The notes under the pieces: generated by a model
Seen by the model: only the letters and a program-made list of their open reading frames with translations
What the model was told of the DNA's origin: nothing
Database searches by the model: none
Translations under genes and position numbers: made by a program
In this document: in pieces, positions 7,923 to 15,626 of the stretch
How positions within the stretch are numbered: the first letter of the stretch is position 1
Layout: every line of letters begins with the position of its first letter
NCBI GenBank assembly: GCA_964634795.1
Contig: CAZWLL010000043.1
Location: forward strand, 1 to 18,294
From: UMGS1696 sp964634795
GTDB lineage: Bacteria; Bacillota; Clostridia; Oscillospirales; CAG-272
Direction of reading: 5' to 3'
Length of the DNA: 18,294 nucleotides

Positions 7923-10900
7923 TTATTTCTCGATTACGCTGAAACGCTGGAAGATAGCTGCGCTCTGCGCACGAGTTGCGGTACCCTGCGGCATCAATCC
8001 GCTTTCGGTACCGTTGAGAATACCGTTTTCGCAGACCCACTGCATAGCGGTCAATGCCCAATTGCCGATTGACTGTGCGTCGCTGTAGCTATCGAGAATT
8101 TCTGCGTTGTCGACAGTCATGTCCAGACCGCAGAACGCCGCATAACGGTAGAGAATAGCCGCAAGCTGTTCTCTGGTAACGTTGTCGTTCGGGTGGAATG
8201 TGCCGTCCTCATATCCGAGCACAATACCGTTTTCCGTTGCCCATGCGACAGCTGTCGTATAGTATGTATCCTGAGCTACGTCGGAGAACACTGCCGTGTC
8301 AGCCGCCTCGGAGCTTCCGTCAATACGCCACAGGATTGTGACAGCCTGTGCACGTGTAATGCTGTCGTTCGGTCCGAAGGTATCGGCAGTATAGCCGTTC
8401 ATGATGCCGTTTTCCAGACAATAATGCACGCCGTCATGATACCATGCGCCGACATCCAAATCGGTATATGCCGCGAGCGGGCATTCATCGTTCTTTGCGC
8501 ATACGGCATAACCGTCCTTCACTGTATCCGTTTCCTCGGTAACCGCAGGAGTTGTATCACTTGCGGAGTTATCCTCTTCCGTATTCGGTTTTGTTGTCGG
8601 AATACTCGGGAAGGTCGGAGAAGGTACAGGCGTCGGAGTCGGGGCAGGAGTAGGATCGGGTTCAGCTGCGTTAATCGTATATGTGTAGGTTGCCACTTCA
8701 CTCGTCATGCCGTCCTTTACGGCAATCACCATCAGGGTAGTATCGGCGGAAATCGTGATTGTCGTGTTTTCGTTATAACGTGTGCTCATCGTCGAAGGAG
8801 TTCTGCCGTTTACGGTGTAATAAATCTCCGCGCCATCCGTCAGGTTGTAGAGATAAACATACTGAATCTCATCGTATGTACCTGAGGCAACAGATGCAAT
8901 AGGTGCTGCAACCGATTTTTCCGCAACGACGAGAACCATAATGGTTACGGTATTTGATATATTATTCGGATTCTGTACCGTATCTGGGATTGCTGCAGTA
9001 CCTGTTACGGTGTAGCTCAGCGATTTCGACGAAAAGACAGGAGTTGTCCAAGTAACGGAAGCCGTTACCTGACTGCCGTCTGAGAGGTTGAGCGTTGCTT
9101 CCGTCGGAAGATTCCATTCGCCTGCCTGAGCCTGCTCGTATGTCACAGCCACAGCGTTAAACGGTACAATGGAAACCAAATCGGCATTGATATCCGCCGC
9201 GTTATCGGTTGCGCAGAACGTTACGTATATTGCATCGTTCTGCTTTGCCACGCTTGCCTTGAGACTTGAGTCGTTTTCGTTTACTTTCAGCTCCAGCTTT
9301 TCGGAGAGGTAGTACTTCAGGTTATTCGCCTGCTCCTCGGGCACATTATTCTCTATCGCCTCGTCTATAAACTTCTGCGGATCCAGCATCATCTTCGCGG
9401 TGTATACAGTGTCAGCTGCTGCGGTTTCGTCCGAAGGCGTCCAGATAATATCACGGAAGTAGTCCTTCATCTCATACGTCTCCGTAACGGTCACGAGAGC
9501 GCTGTCGAGATTTGTCGCCAGCTTTTCGCCCGTACTGGGCGTATCTATGGTCATCTCAATCTCTTTAATAACGGGGTTGTAAATCGCGGTCAGCTCGATG
9601 TTGCCGTTCATGCTTTCTACCGAAAGAGATATATCGTCTTCGTCACCAACCACACCGTCGGGAACGGATTCCCATTTTTCAAAGAGTTCGTCTGCCTCCG
9701 CGGGAGCAGCGATGGTTACCTTATCTCCATTGTAATAATAGTAAGTCTTGGGAAAATCCGTAAAACTTTTATTCTGTATACCGAGAAGACCGGTATCTGT
9801 ACCGTTTATCGTCACCGTATAAGGATTGTCGAGAATGTACGTGCAGGTTACATCGGAGGAGCGGTTATCACCCTTCTCAGCCCATGTAGTAAGCATGTAA
9901 GTCGTCTTTTCACCTTCGACGCCCGTAAGCGTGAACGGCTCGGTGTACGTGTATACCTCGGGTTCATCATCGGCATTATCGCCTTCTTTGCGGATTGTAT
10001 ACTTAATTGTTTCGTCTTCGCCGCCGCTCAGCGTCACCTTAAGCTCTGTCTTGTTTCTGAAGGTTTTTGTGTCCCAATTCGAATCGGCGGACAGAGGCGT
10101 AATATCGTACAGTGCTGTGAGGGGCAGGAGATGTCTGTTGTTTTCTACAGTGCTGCTTTCTAAGGTTTGTTCACCGTTTTCGACTTCAACAATCGGTTCG
10201 TCTACCTGTTCCTCTGTAGTGGAAATGAATACAACCAGAACATCGCTTGTGTCGGGAATCGGAATCGTTACTTGTCCGTCCCTTGCGACCTTGCCGTCCT
10301 CGATAACATCTGACGTATCGGCTTTGCTCTTGTCAACGCTCAACTTCGTTAATGAATAATCGGACAGGATAACGCTCGCTTGATCAGGTAATTTTTCAAT
10401 TAAATCCTCTTCCGGCAAGCCCATCGTAACGGATAATGTGGTAGGTACAACGAGATAGATATCCCATGCCGGTTCTTCCGTCTCAACAGGGTAGCCGTAG
10501 ATACGCAGCGATCCGGCATCGTCTACATAAGCATCGTATGCGGCATAGAAGTCCACGCCTTCATACTCAACCGCCGCATCATTTGCGTTCAGATCGAATG
10601 CGAACGCCAGCTTATTGTCAACATCCTGCTCAATCAGCGCGGCAACGGTGTATTCTGTACCGTATTTTGCTTTGCCGGTCGCTGTCTGCGTATTACCGTC
10701 CACCTGTTCAATCCAGTAAACGGGGACATTCTCTTTTGTTTTTTCCTCACCGTCGACTGTCCAGGTAAACGTACCGGTTGTCGGAAGTTCTTCTTCTGCC
10801 GCAGGCTTGTCAACCGACAGCTTTACATCTTTCGAACGAGTGAAGCTGTATGATGACGTCAGAACAACATTTTCGTCCGGCATGATAAAGCTTGTGACGG

Positions 10901-13900
10901 CGTTATACTCGTCTTCAAGTATTACATCGCCGCTTTCAACAGTCCACTCATCGAAAATTCTGTCTTTGTCAGTGCCGTCGATGGTTACTGTTGCGCCTTC
11001 TATATATTTGCCGATTACTTTATCGTCAACTGTTACCGTATAATACGTTTTGTCTGCGTATAACGTTTCAATACCGGAAGTCTTTCCGCAATAGATTGCG
11101 GTTGCCTGTACTACGGTATTGTCTTTAGTGACTGTAAACGGCTGGTTGAAGGGCTTCCAGTTACCGATACCGCTTGGAGTGGTTATACGGTAGAAAACAG
11201 CTGCGCCTTCGATATCGGCTTCGATTGACACGAGACCTTCATTAATCTCGATATCAACGGTCGGAGCATCAAACGAATCCATGTCGATTGTGACAGGATT
11301 GCTCTTCGATTTGCTTGTACCATAGAAGCTGTCGTAAGAACGGAGCCATGCAAAGTTAATCTCAGGATAATGGCCCTGTGCAAGCACAGTAGTATTATAT
11401 GCGAGAGTACCGAGTACAGCAAGGGAATGGCTGCCGTAAGCAAGCTGATTGCCGGTATAGCCTTCCGTTACAGGTGTGGTCTTTTTCGAACCCGTAGGTG
11501 TTGTGGACTCATTCCACCTGTTGATATTGTTGTTGTAATCCACCTCAACGAAGCGGAGAATAACATCGAATAACATGTCCCATACCGCCAACAGGCTATT
11601 GTATTCATCTCTTGACAGATAATTTGCTACAGACTTACCTGTCAGCGGGTTTTTGGTGCATATGAGTTCGTTCCATAACTGATTCAAATATCCGTCGCGT
11701 CTGCTTTGTGACATTGTTGTCCAATGACCGACTACAAAGATCCAATAATTGAGTCCGCGGGCTTTTCCGTAAAGACCGCCGATGAGCGAGTCTTTACCGC
11801 TCATCACGCTTGACATGATTCCTTCTAAATCCTCAGAGCTCTTGGCAAAAACGATAGGTACCAGAACCTGAAGTGCGCTTTCAAAGGATGGATACAAATC
11901 TCCGTCGCCATTCGTAAAGGAGCTGTAATAACTATCTCGGAGATCACCTTCAGAGCTATTATAGAGACCCCACGACTGAATTGCGCGAATCATAATATGT
12001 ATGAACTGTTCCTGTGTTATAGGCGTTCCGTCATAACTGAGCGGATCGTTTGACGGGGGAACGACGTCCATCTCGGCAATCTCGAAGTTGTCGAAGAATG
12101 TGATATTGACGGGGTCGATGGAGTCAAGCTGCTCAAGCATCTCGGCACGCTGTGCCTTATAATTATTCGAGCCGACCGCCCATGATTCGTTGTCGTACCA
12201 TGTCTCGTAGCTGTTCGCCCAATCCTGCTCAGCAACAAAACTCCAGACATATTTGTTCTCATTCGGTGTTTCTTCTGCTTCATGGTCACCCGGAACATAG
12301 TGGTCTACACCGTAGCGCATGAAGCCCATTTCATCGGGAGCAACCTCGGGAACCGCATCCACCTTATTGATACAGTTGTGGATGCAGTAGTACTTCTCAG
12401 CGGAGAGCTTCATTTCGCTGTTGCGGCCGCCCTGGGGTGCTTCGAAGCAATACGCATAGACCTGGTTGCCCGTAGCCGTCTCGCCGTCAGAATCGTAGCA
12501 GTAGCCTTCAATAAGTCGTTTTGCGGTCAGGTTGGAGGTTGCACCGCCGCGGGAGTAACCCATAATCCAGAACTTGACTCTGCCTTCCTCCACATCGTCG
12601 GTCAGGTCGTAGGCGTCAATGTATTTCTGTACCTGTGTATAGACCTGATTAGCGGCACTTGCAAAGCCCTTTGCTTCACCTGAGCTGCCGAGTGTAACGT
12701 TGCTTGCCCATTCGCTCTCGTAACCTGCACTGCGCACTACAATCGGAATGAGTGTATAATCGACTGATTCGTCATCCGAATCACTCCTCTGAGAAATATG
12801 CTTATGTCCTATCGCAACACCGACTGTATCAACACCCGGCTTTACGGAATAGGTATCGCTGATGAAGATATCATCGGCGGTAATGCCGATATCCGTGAGC
12901 AGCTTTTCGATGTTCGCGGACTTGTAGGTATAATCCAGGCAATATTTTTCCTGCTGATCGAATTTGCCGTCAATGCCGAGATTTGATCCGAAGCTTGCCA
13001 TTGCCATTGTCATGGACATTGTGGCAAGATGCGAATTGTAATCGGTCGGATCGCCGCCGTCGAAGTCATTGCCGTTCAGGAAATATCCGTCTGAGTAGTA
13101 AAAGTCCGATGTGAGATCCGACTCTGAATCTCCGATAGAAGCATACTGGAAATATCCGTGAATCAGCGGATAGTTGTTGTAGGAGGTTATTGTGGTAGGT
13201 TCCGGATCTACCTCTGTAAACGAAACCGTTTCCGCGTCTCCTTTTACGGCATGAAGTGTGGTATTCACACCGTCGAACTCGATATGATATCCGTTAAAAT
13301 CGGAGAAGAACGCCTGTTCGTAATAGAACTCACGCGATTTATTTATCTTGCGCTCCGTATCTGCCGTGCGGATACCGATTTCAGACTTACCGCTCGGCAC
13401 ACCTGTGATGTATGCGTTTGAGGAGGGGGTATCATTGAGGAACAAGTCGTCCTTTGCTCCATCCTTACGGTTATTGTTTTTAATCGTGAGCGTTCCGCTG
13501 AGACCTATATCATTGAGTGCGGATACAAACACGCCGCCGCCTTCACTTGACGCGGTGTTGTTCTGAATTGTACAGCCGGAGAGGGTGTTGTCGTCATTGT
13601 TGACATAAATACCGCCGCCTTCATTTGCGCTGTTGTCCTCTATCGTACAGCCGCTGATGGTTGTGCTTTCCTGATTGAGGTAAATCGCGCCGCCGCATTC
13701 GGAAGCGGTGTTGTTTTTCATGGTGATACCGTAGATTGCACCGACATTCGTACTTACAGCGCATTGTTCGGTGAAGATTGCACCGCCATGACCGCCTGTA
13801 ACCGTATTATCGGAAATGCTGCCGGTAGCGTCCTTCGATTCCAGAACAAACTCGCTGTAGCAGAAATAGATACCGCCGCCGCCATCACGTGCACGGTTGT

Positions 13901-14618
13901 GGTTGATGGAGGAGCTTTCGCTCAGTGAGATTGTAGAACCTGTTCCGTTGGAATACACGCCGCCGCCTTCGTCCTGCGCTTCATTATAGGCAATCTGCGC
14001 GCCGTATGTCATAGTGAGCGTACAGTTGTCGCCGTCCATCATAACGCCGCCGCCGTAGCCGTCTTGACCCCAGGTAATCTCCGCACGGTTGCCCGCTATG
14101 GCGACATTGTCAAGTATCAGCGTAGAGTTCTTTTTCATATGTACGCCGCCTGCGCCGTTGGAGCTCCAACCGCCTGTGACAAGACCGCCGTTTGTAATCT
14201 TGAGAGCCTTGCGGCTGCCGTTTTCCCATCCGGTGAAGTCATGGGTTGTAGTCGTAACCGTACTTCTGAGAACCAGGCTGGCACCTTCATCCAAATAGAT
14301 GACCTCGCCATCCGATTCGTAGTCATCGTTTGTAAGCTGGCGATCAATCCGCAAACCGTTCATATCGATTGTCGCGGACTCACCTTTATTCAATACCAGT
14401 CGATCACTGAGCTTCCAGTCACGCATGAGTATGATGACCTTGCCCGTCTTTGCTGCGTTCCATGCTGTTGAAATGCTTGTGTATTTAGTTCCGTACTGGT
14501 CCTTTGCGTAGACAACGCTGTCGGCAAAGATATCGATACCCAGTGATGCGACCATCACCACGGTAAGAAACAAGCACAATACACGCCGCAAAATCTGCTT
14601 CGTTTTAAGTTTTCCCAT
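7923..14618 (-). CDS. Giant secreted SLH protein: beta-helix, class-3-lipase-like hydrolase, Ig/chitobiase/InlB-like array
   Basis: 2231 aa. The start at 14618 follows GGAGGG; an in-frame TTG 29 codons upstream (14705) lacks a ribosome site. A signal peptide covers residues 1 to about 32. Residues about 155-385 are right-handed beta-helix repeats of the polymorphic-membrane-protein type, with recurring N-x-A-x(2,3)-GGG-[IV]-[YF] rungs. Residues about 480-1100 are a hydrolase module homologous to the downstream gene: MGYSRGGA with Ser689, Asp754 in NKVDAVPEVAP (close to the NxxDxVPxxP of class-3 lipases) and His1083 in GHYPEINFAWLR. Next come chitobiase-C-terminal-like domains (about 1121-1188, 1537-1597, 1904-1983), InlB-type repeats (1191-1257, 1598-1681), two related unnamed modules (1263-1381, 1684-1805) and a bacterial Ig-like domain (about 1820-1898). 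A Pro/Thr linker (1988-2006) leads to three SLH domains (2050-2225). It is probably a surface adhesin-hydrolase; the substrate is unknown. First gene of the operon. Confidence 0.85.
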   Translation of the reverse strand: MGKLKTKQILRRVLCLFLTVVMVASLGIDIFADSVVYAKDQYGTKYTSISTAWNAAKTGKVIILMRDWKLSDRLVLNKGESATIDMNGLRIDRQLTNDDYESDGEVIYLDEGASLVLRSTVTTTTHDFTGWENGSRKALKITNGGLVTGGWSSNGAGGVHMKKNSTLILDNVAIAGNRAEITWGQDGYGGGVMMDGDNCTLTMTYGAQIAYNEAQDEGGGVYSNGTGSTISLSESSSINHNRARDGGGGIYFCYSEFVLESKDATGSISDNTVTGGHGGAIFTEQCAVSTNVGAIYGITMKNNTASECGGAIYLNQESTTISGCTIEDNSANEGGGIYVNNDDNTLSGCTIQNNTASSEGGGVFVSALNDIGLSGTLTIKNNNRKDGAKDDLFLNDTPSSNAYITGVPSGKSEIGIRTADTERKINKSREFYYEQAFFSDFNGYHIEFDGVNTTLHAVKGDAETVSFTEVDPEPTTITSYNNYPLIHGYFQYASIGDSESDLTSDFYYSDGYFLNGNDFDGGDPTDYNSHLATMSMTMAMASFGSNLGIDGKFDQQEKYCLDYTYKSANIEKLLTDIGITADDIFISDTYSVKPGVDTVGVAIGHKHISQRSDSDDESVDYTLIPIVVRSAGYESEWASNVTLGSSGEAKGFASAANQVYTQVQKYIDAYDLTDDVEEGRVKFWIMGYSRGGATSNLTAKRLIEGYCYDSDGETATGNQVYAYCFEAPQGGRNSEMKLSAEKYYCIHNCINKVDAVPEVAPDEMGFMRYGVDHYVPGDHEAEETPNENKYVWSFVAEQDWANSYETWYDNESWAVGSNNYKAQRAEMLEQLDSIDPVNITFFDNFEIAEMDVVPPSNDPLSYDGTPITQEQFIHIMIRAIQSWGLYNSSEGDLRDSYYSSFTNGDGDLYPSFESALQVLVPIVFAKSSEDLEGIMSSVMSGKDSLIGGLYGKARGLNYWIFVVGHWTTMSQSRRDGYLNQLWNELICTKNPLTGKSVANYLSRDEYNSLLAVWDMLFDVILRFVEVDYNNNINRWNESTTPTGSKKTTPVTEGYTGNQLAYGSHSLAVLGTLAYNTTVLAQGHYPEINFAWLRSYDSFYGTSKSKSNPVTIDMDSFDAPTVDIEINEGLVSIEADIEGAAVFYRITTPSGIGNWKPFNQPFTVTKDNTVVQATAIYCGKTSGIETLYADKTYYTVTVDDKVIGKYIEGATVTIDGTDKDRIFDEWTVESGDVILEDEYNAVTSFIMPDENVVLTSSYSFTRSKDVKLSVDKPAAEEELPTTGTFTWTVDGEEKTKENVPVYWIEQVDGNTQTATGKAKYGTEYTVAALIEQDVDNKLAFAFDLNANDAAVEYEGVDFYAAYDAYVDDAGSLRIYGYPVETEEPAWDIYLVVPTTLSVTMGLPEEDLIEKLPDQASVILSDYSLTKLSVDKSKADTSDVIEDGKVARDGQVTIPIPDTSDVLVVFISTTEEQVDEPIVEVENGEQTLESSTVENNRHLLPLTALYDITPLSADSNWDTKTFRNKTELKVTLSGGEDETIKYTIRKEGDNADDEPEVYTYTEPFTLTGVEGEKTTYMLTTWAEKGDNRSSDVTCTYILDNPYTVTINGTDTGLLGIQNKSFTDFPKTYYYYNGDKVTIAAPAEADELFEKWESVPDGVVGDEDDISLSVESMNGNIELTAIYNPVIKEIEMTIDTPSTGEKLATNLDSALVTVTETYEMKDYFRDIIWTPSDETAAADTVYTAKMMLDPQKFIDEAIENNVPEEQANNLKYYLSEKLELKVNENDSSLKASVAKQNDAIYVTFCATDNAADINADLVSIVPFNAVAVTYEQAQAGEWNLPTEATLNLSDGSQVTASVTWTTPVFSSKSLSYTVTGTAAIPDTVQNPNNISNTVTIMVLVVAEKSVAAPIASVASGTYDEIQYVYLYNLTDGAEIYYTVNGRTPSTMSTRYNENTTITISADTTLMVIAVKDGMTSEVATYTYTINAAEPDPTPAPTPTPVPSPTFPSIPTTKPNTEEDNSASDTTPAVTEETDTVKDGYAVCAKNDECPLAAYTDLDVGAWYHDGVHYCLENGIMNGYTADTFGPNDSITRAQAVTILWRIDGSSEAADTAVFSDVAQDTYYTTAVAWATENGIVLGYEDGTFHPNDNVTREQLAAILYRYAAFCGLDMTVDNAEILDSYSDAQSIGNWALTAMQWVCENGILNGTESGLMPQGTATRAQSAAIFQRFSVIEK

Positions 14619-14644
14619 ATTTCCCTCCGTCTGTATTATTGTAT

Positions 14645-14713
14645 ATATTGTCACACGGCGGATTCGAAGTCCATCGTGTGATATGCAGAGGGCCATACCG
14701 CTCAAAAGGCGGT
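14645..14713 (-). other. Structured 5' leader of the SLH-lipase operon
   Basis: In the roughly 109-base leader, minus-strand RNA can form ACCGC/GCGGT (14713-14709 with 14701-14697) and then TCACACG/CGTGTGA (14681-14675 with 14657-14651). The second encloses a GGA/TCC stem. Neither is followed by a T-tract before the ribosome site, and no known riboswitch class was recognised. They could stabilise the very long mRNA or bind a protein. Confidence 0.4.
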
Positions 14714-14733
14714 TATACCCACAAACAGGCCAT

Positions 14734-14762
14734 ATTATAGCACTTATTTACTTAAATTTCAA
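14734..14762 (-). promoter_or_regulatory. SigA promoter of the SLH-lipase operon
   Basis: On the minus strand, TTGAAA (14762-14757), a 17-base spacer and TATAAT (14739-14734) with TGC before the -10. Transcription should start near 14727. It is the only good promoter found for the two large genes. Confidence 0.85.
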
Positions 14763-14825
14763 TGTATATACATACAAGAAATATAGCGTTACAGCATGTA
14801 ATTTCAGCGTAATATCATGCGTAAT
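14762..14825 (-). promoter_or_regulatory. Putative operator region upstream of the SLH-lipase promoter
   Basis: A perfect 12-bp palindrome, ATGTATATACAT (14762-14773), abuts the -35 box. Beyond it lie GCGTTAC (14786-14792) and three GTAAT elements (14798-14802, 14809-14813, 14821-14825) spaced 11 and 12 bases apart; two of them are full GCGTAAT heptamers. Spacing near one helical turn is typical of tandem activator sites such as those of OmpR-type response regulators. The regulator identity is inference only. Confidence 0.45.
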
Positions 14826-15126
14826 TTTCCTCATATACGAAGGACACTGTAGTGGGGAGAAGGGGATGCATTAATTCAGCCGATAACAAGTGTGAACTCG
14901 AGTCCGATTAAGATTAAAGCGTACAAGATTGACTTTACATTCTTCGCACTTACACCCTCAATTTAAGCGGCTCTACAACCATAAACAGCGGAATTCATCA
15001 GCTTTATACGGCACTAGTTGGTAAATGCCTACAAATATTGTTCAACTCAAAATTGTGCAATATACTCAAAACACGTATCTGCCCATCATGTATTATATGG
15101 AAATTATGCTTTCTTAAAATGTAGTA
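14826..15126. other. Non-coding stretch between divergent promoters
   Basis: About 300 AT-rich bases separate the operator region of the minus-strand operon from the next plus-strand promoter. No ORF with a ribosome site, strong hairpin or tandem repeat was seen here. Confidence 0.5.
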
Positions 15127-15155
15127 TTGACAGCATTATATCAATATGCTATACT
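15127..15155 (+). promoter_or_regulatory. SigA promoter of the peptide/lipoprotein locus
   Basis: A perfect TTGACA (15127-15132), a 17-base spacer and TATACT (15150-15155) preceded by TGC. Predicted transcription start is near 15162. A GTGTC-T-GACAC palindrome (15178-15188) lies about 16-26 bases into the transcript and could be an operator or a short hairpin. Confidence 0.85.
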
Positions 15156-15237
15156 GTAATCAGTCGGATAAAGATTTGTGTCTGACACCAATATCACGTC
15201 AAATTATTTTGAGTATTATCAACGGGAGGTGATAAAT

Positions 15238-15330
15238 ATGGTATTATTTGTGTTCCGTCCTATGCCTGATGCATCGGAGAAACATAGAATGGTGCTGTAT
15301 CCGATTAAGAAAATTTATATCAGCGCATAG
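15238..15330 (+). CDS. 30-aa mini-ORF, candidate leader peptide or small protein
   Basis: ATG at 15238 follows the strong ribosome site GGGAGGTGAT (15224-15233). It encodes 30 residues beginning MVLFVFRPMP and ending IKKIYISA, then TAG. There is no signal peptide or clear membrane segment; the C-terminal half is basic. No run of a single amino acid is present, so it is not a classic amino-acid attenuator peptide. Its last three codons and stop form the left arm of a terminator hairpin (15322-15330), so a ribosome finishing translation would cover that arm. It sits between the only good promoter and the secreted-peptide gene. The alternative is an independent small protein with its terminator overlapping its end. 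Not recognised as a known family. Confidence 0.55.
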   Translation: MVLFVFRPMPDASEKHRMVLYPIKKIYISA

Positions 15331-15377
15331 GTTGGTCGCAGGATAATTTTTATTCTTGTGAAAGGCTATGCGCTTTT
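15322..15377 (+). terminator. Terminator or attenuator overlapping the stop of the mini-ORF
   Basis: AGCGCATAG (15322-15330) and CTATGCGCT (15365-15373) form a perfect 9-bp stem with a 34-base loop, followed by TTTTATATA. The loop is long for a simple terminator, which leaves room for an alternative fold. The stop codon TAG is the last triplet of the left arm. Located between promoter and peptide gene, it would block the downstream genes unless transcription reads through. Confidence 0.75.
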
Positions 15378-15461
15378 TATATACATACATGCCTCGGCTC
15401 GACGAAATTTCAAAACAAACTAACAAAAATCCCCATTTATTATATTGAAAGGATCACCGCT

Positions 15462-15623
15462 ATGAAAAAGAATCTCTGTTTTCTTCTCACTGTTATCATG
15501 CTGTTCTCCTGTTTCTCTATTTCAGCAGCAGCGAATACCTACTTACCATACGAGAAAACATCTTCAGCAGAAGATGTTTACGATGTGGTTACAACGCACT
15601 GGTTTGGTGGTTATTGGTGGTGA
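15462..15623 (+). CDS. Small secreted peptide precursor (53 aa), C-terminus WFGGYWW
   Basis: 53 aa; the ATG at 15462 follows GAAAGG (15448-15453). Residues 1 to about 24 are a Sec signal peptide: KK, a hydrophobic core LCFLLTVIMLFSCF, and a cleavage site after SAAA. The predicted mature peptide has about 29 residues, starts NTYLPYEK, is acidic in the middle (AEDVYD) and ends in HWFGGYWW (46-53). A lipobox at Cys17 (LFSC) is possible but poor. The stop is three bases before the ATG of the lipoprotein gene, so translation is very likely coupled. Small size, secretion and the conspicuous aromatic tail fit a signalling peptide, a bacteriocin-like peptide or a small surface ligand. No peptidase-exporter, radical-SAM, histidine kinase or Rgg-type regulator gene is adjacent. 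I do not recognise the family, and no function is assigned. Confidence 0.7.
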   Translation: MKKNLCFLLTVIMLFSCFSISAAANTYLPYEKTSSAEDVYDVVTTHWFGGYWW

Positions 15624-15626
15624 CGC

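Noticed and set aside
9931..10359. Several long open frames on the plus strand antisense to the giant gene (also 12282-12683, 8193-8885, 10466-10768)
   Set aside because: They are low-complexity Ser/Cys/Arg-rich shadows of the real coding strand without ribosome sites or domain signatures.
13460..14160. Repetitive DNA that could be taken for a satellite or CRISPR array
   Set aside because: The periodicity is at the protein level (GGG-I-Y beta-helix rungs) with varying DNA and spacing inside a long open frame.
15462..15623. The 53-aa gene as a truncated upstream half of the lipoprotein
   Set aside because: The next gene has its own complete signal sequence and lipobox, so the two are separate cistrons rather than one broken gene.
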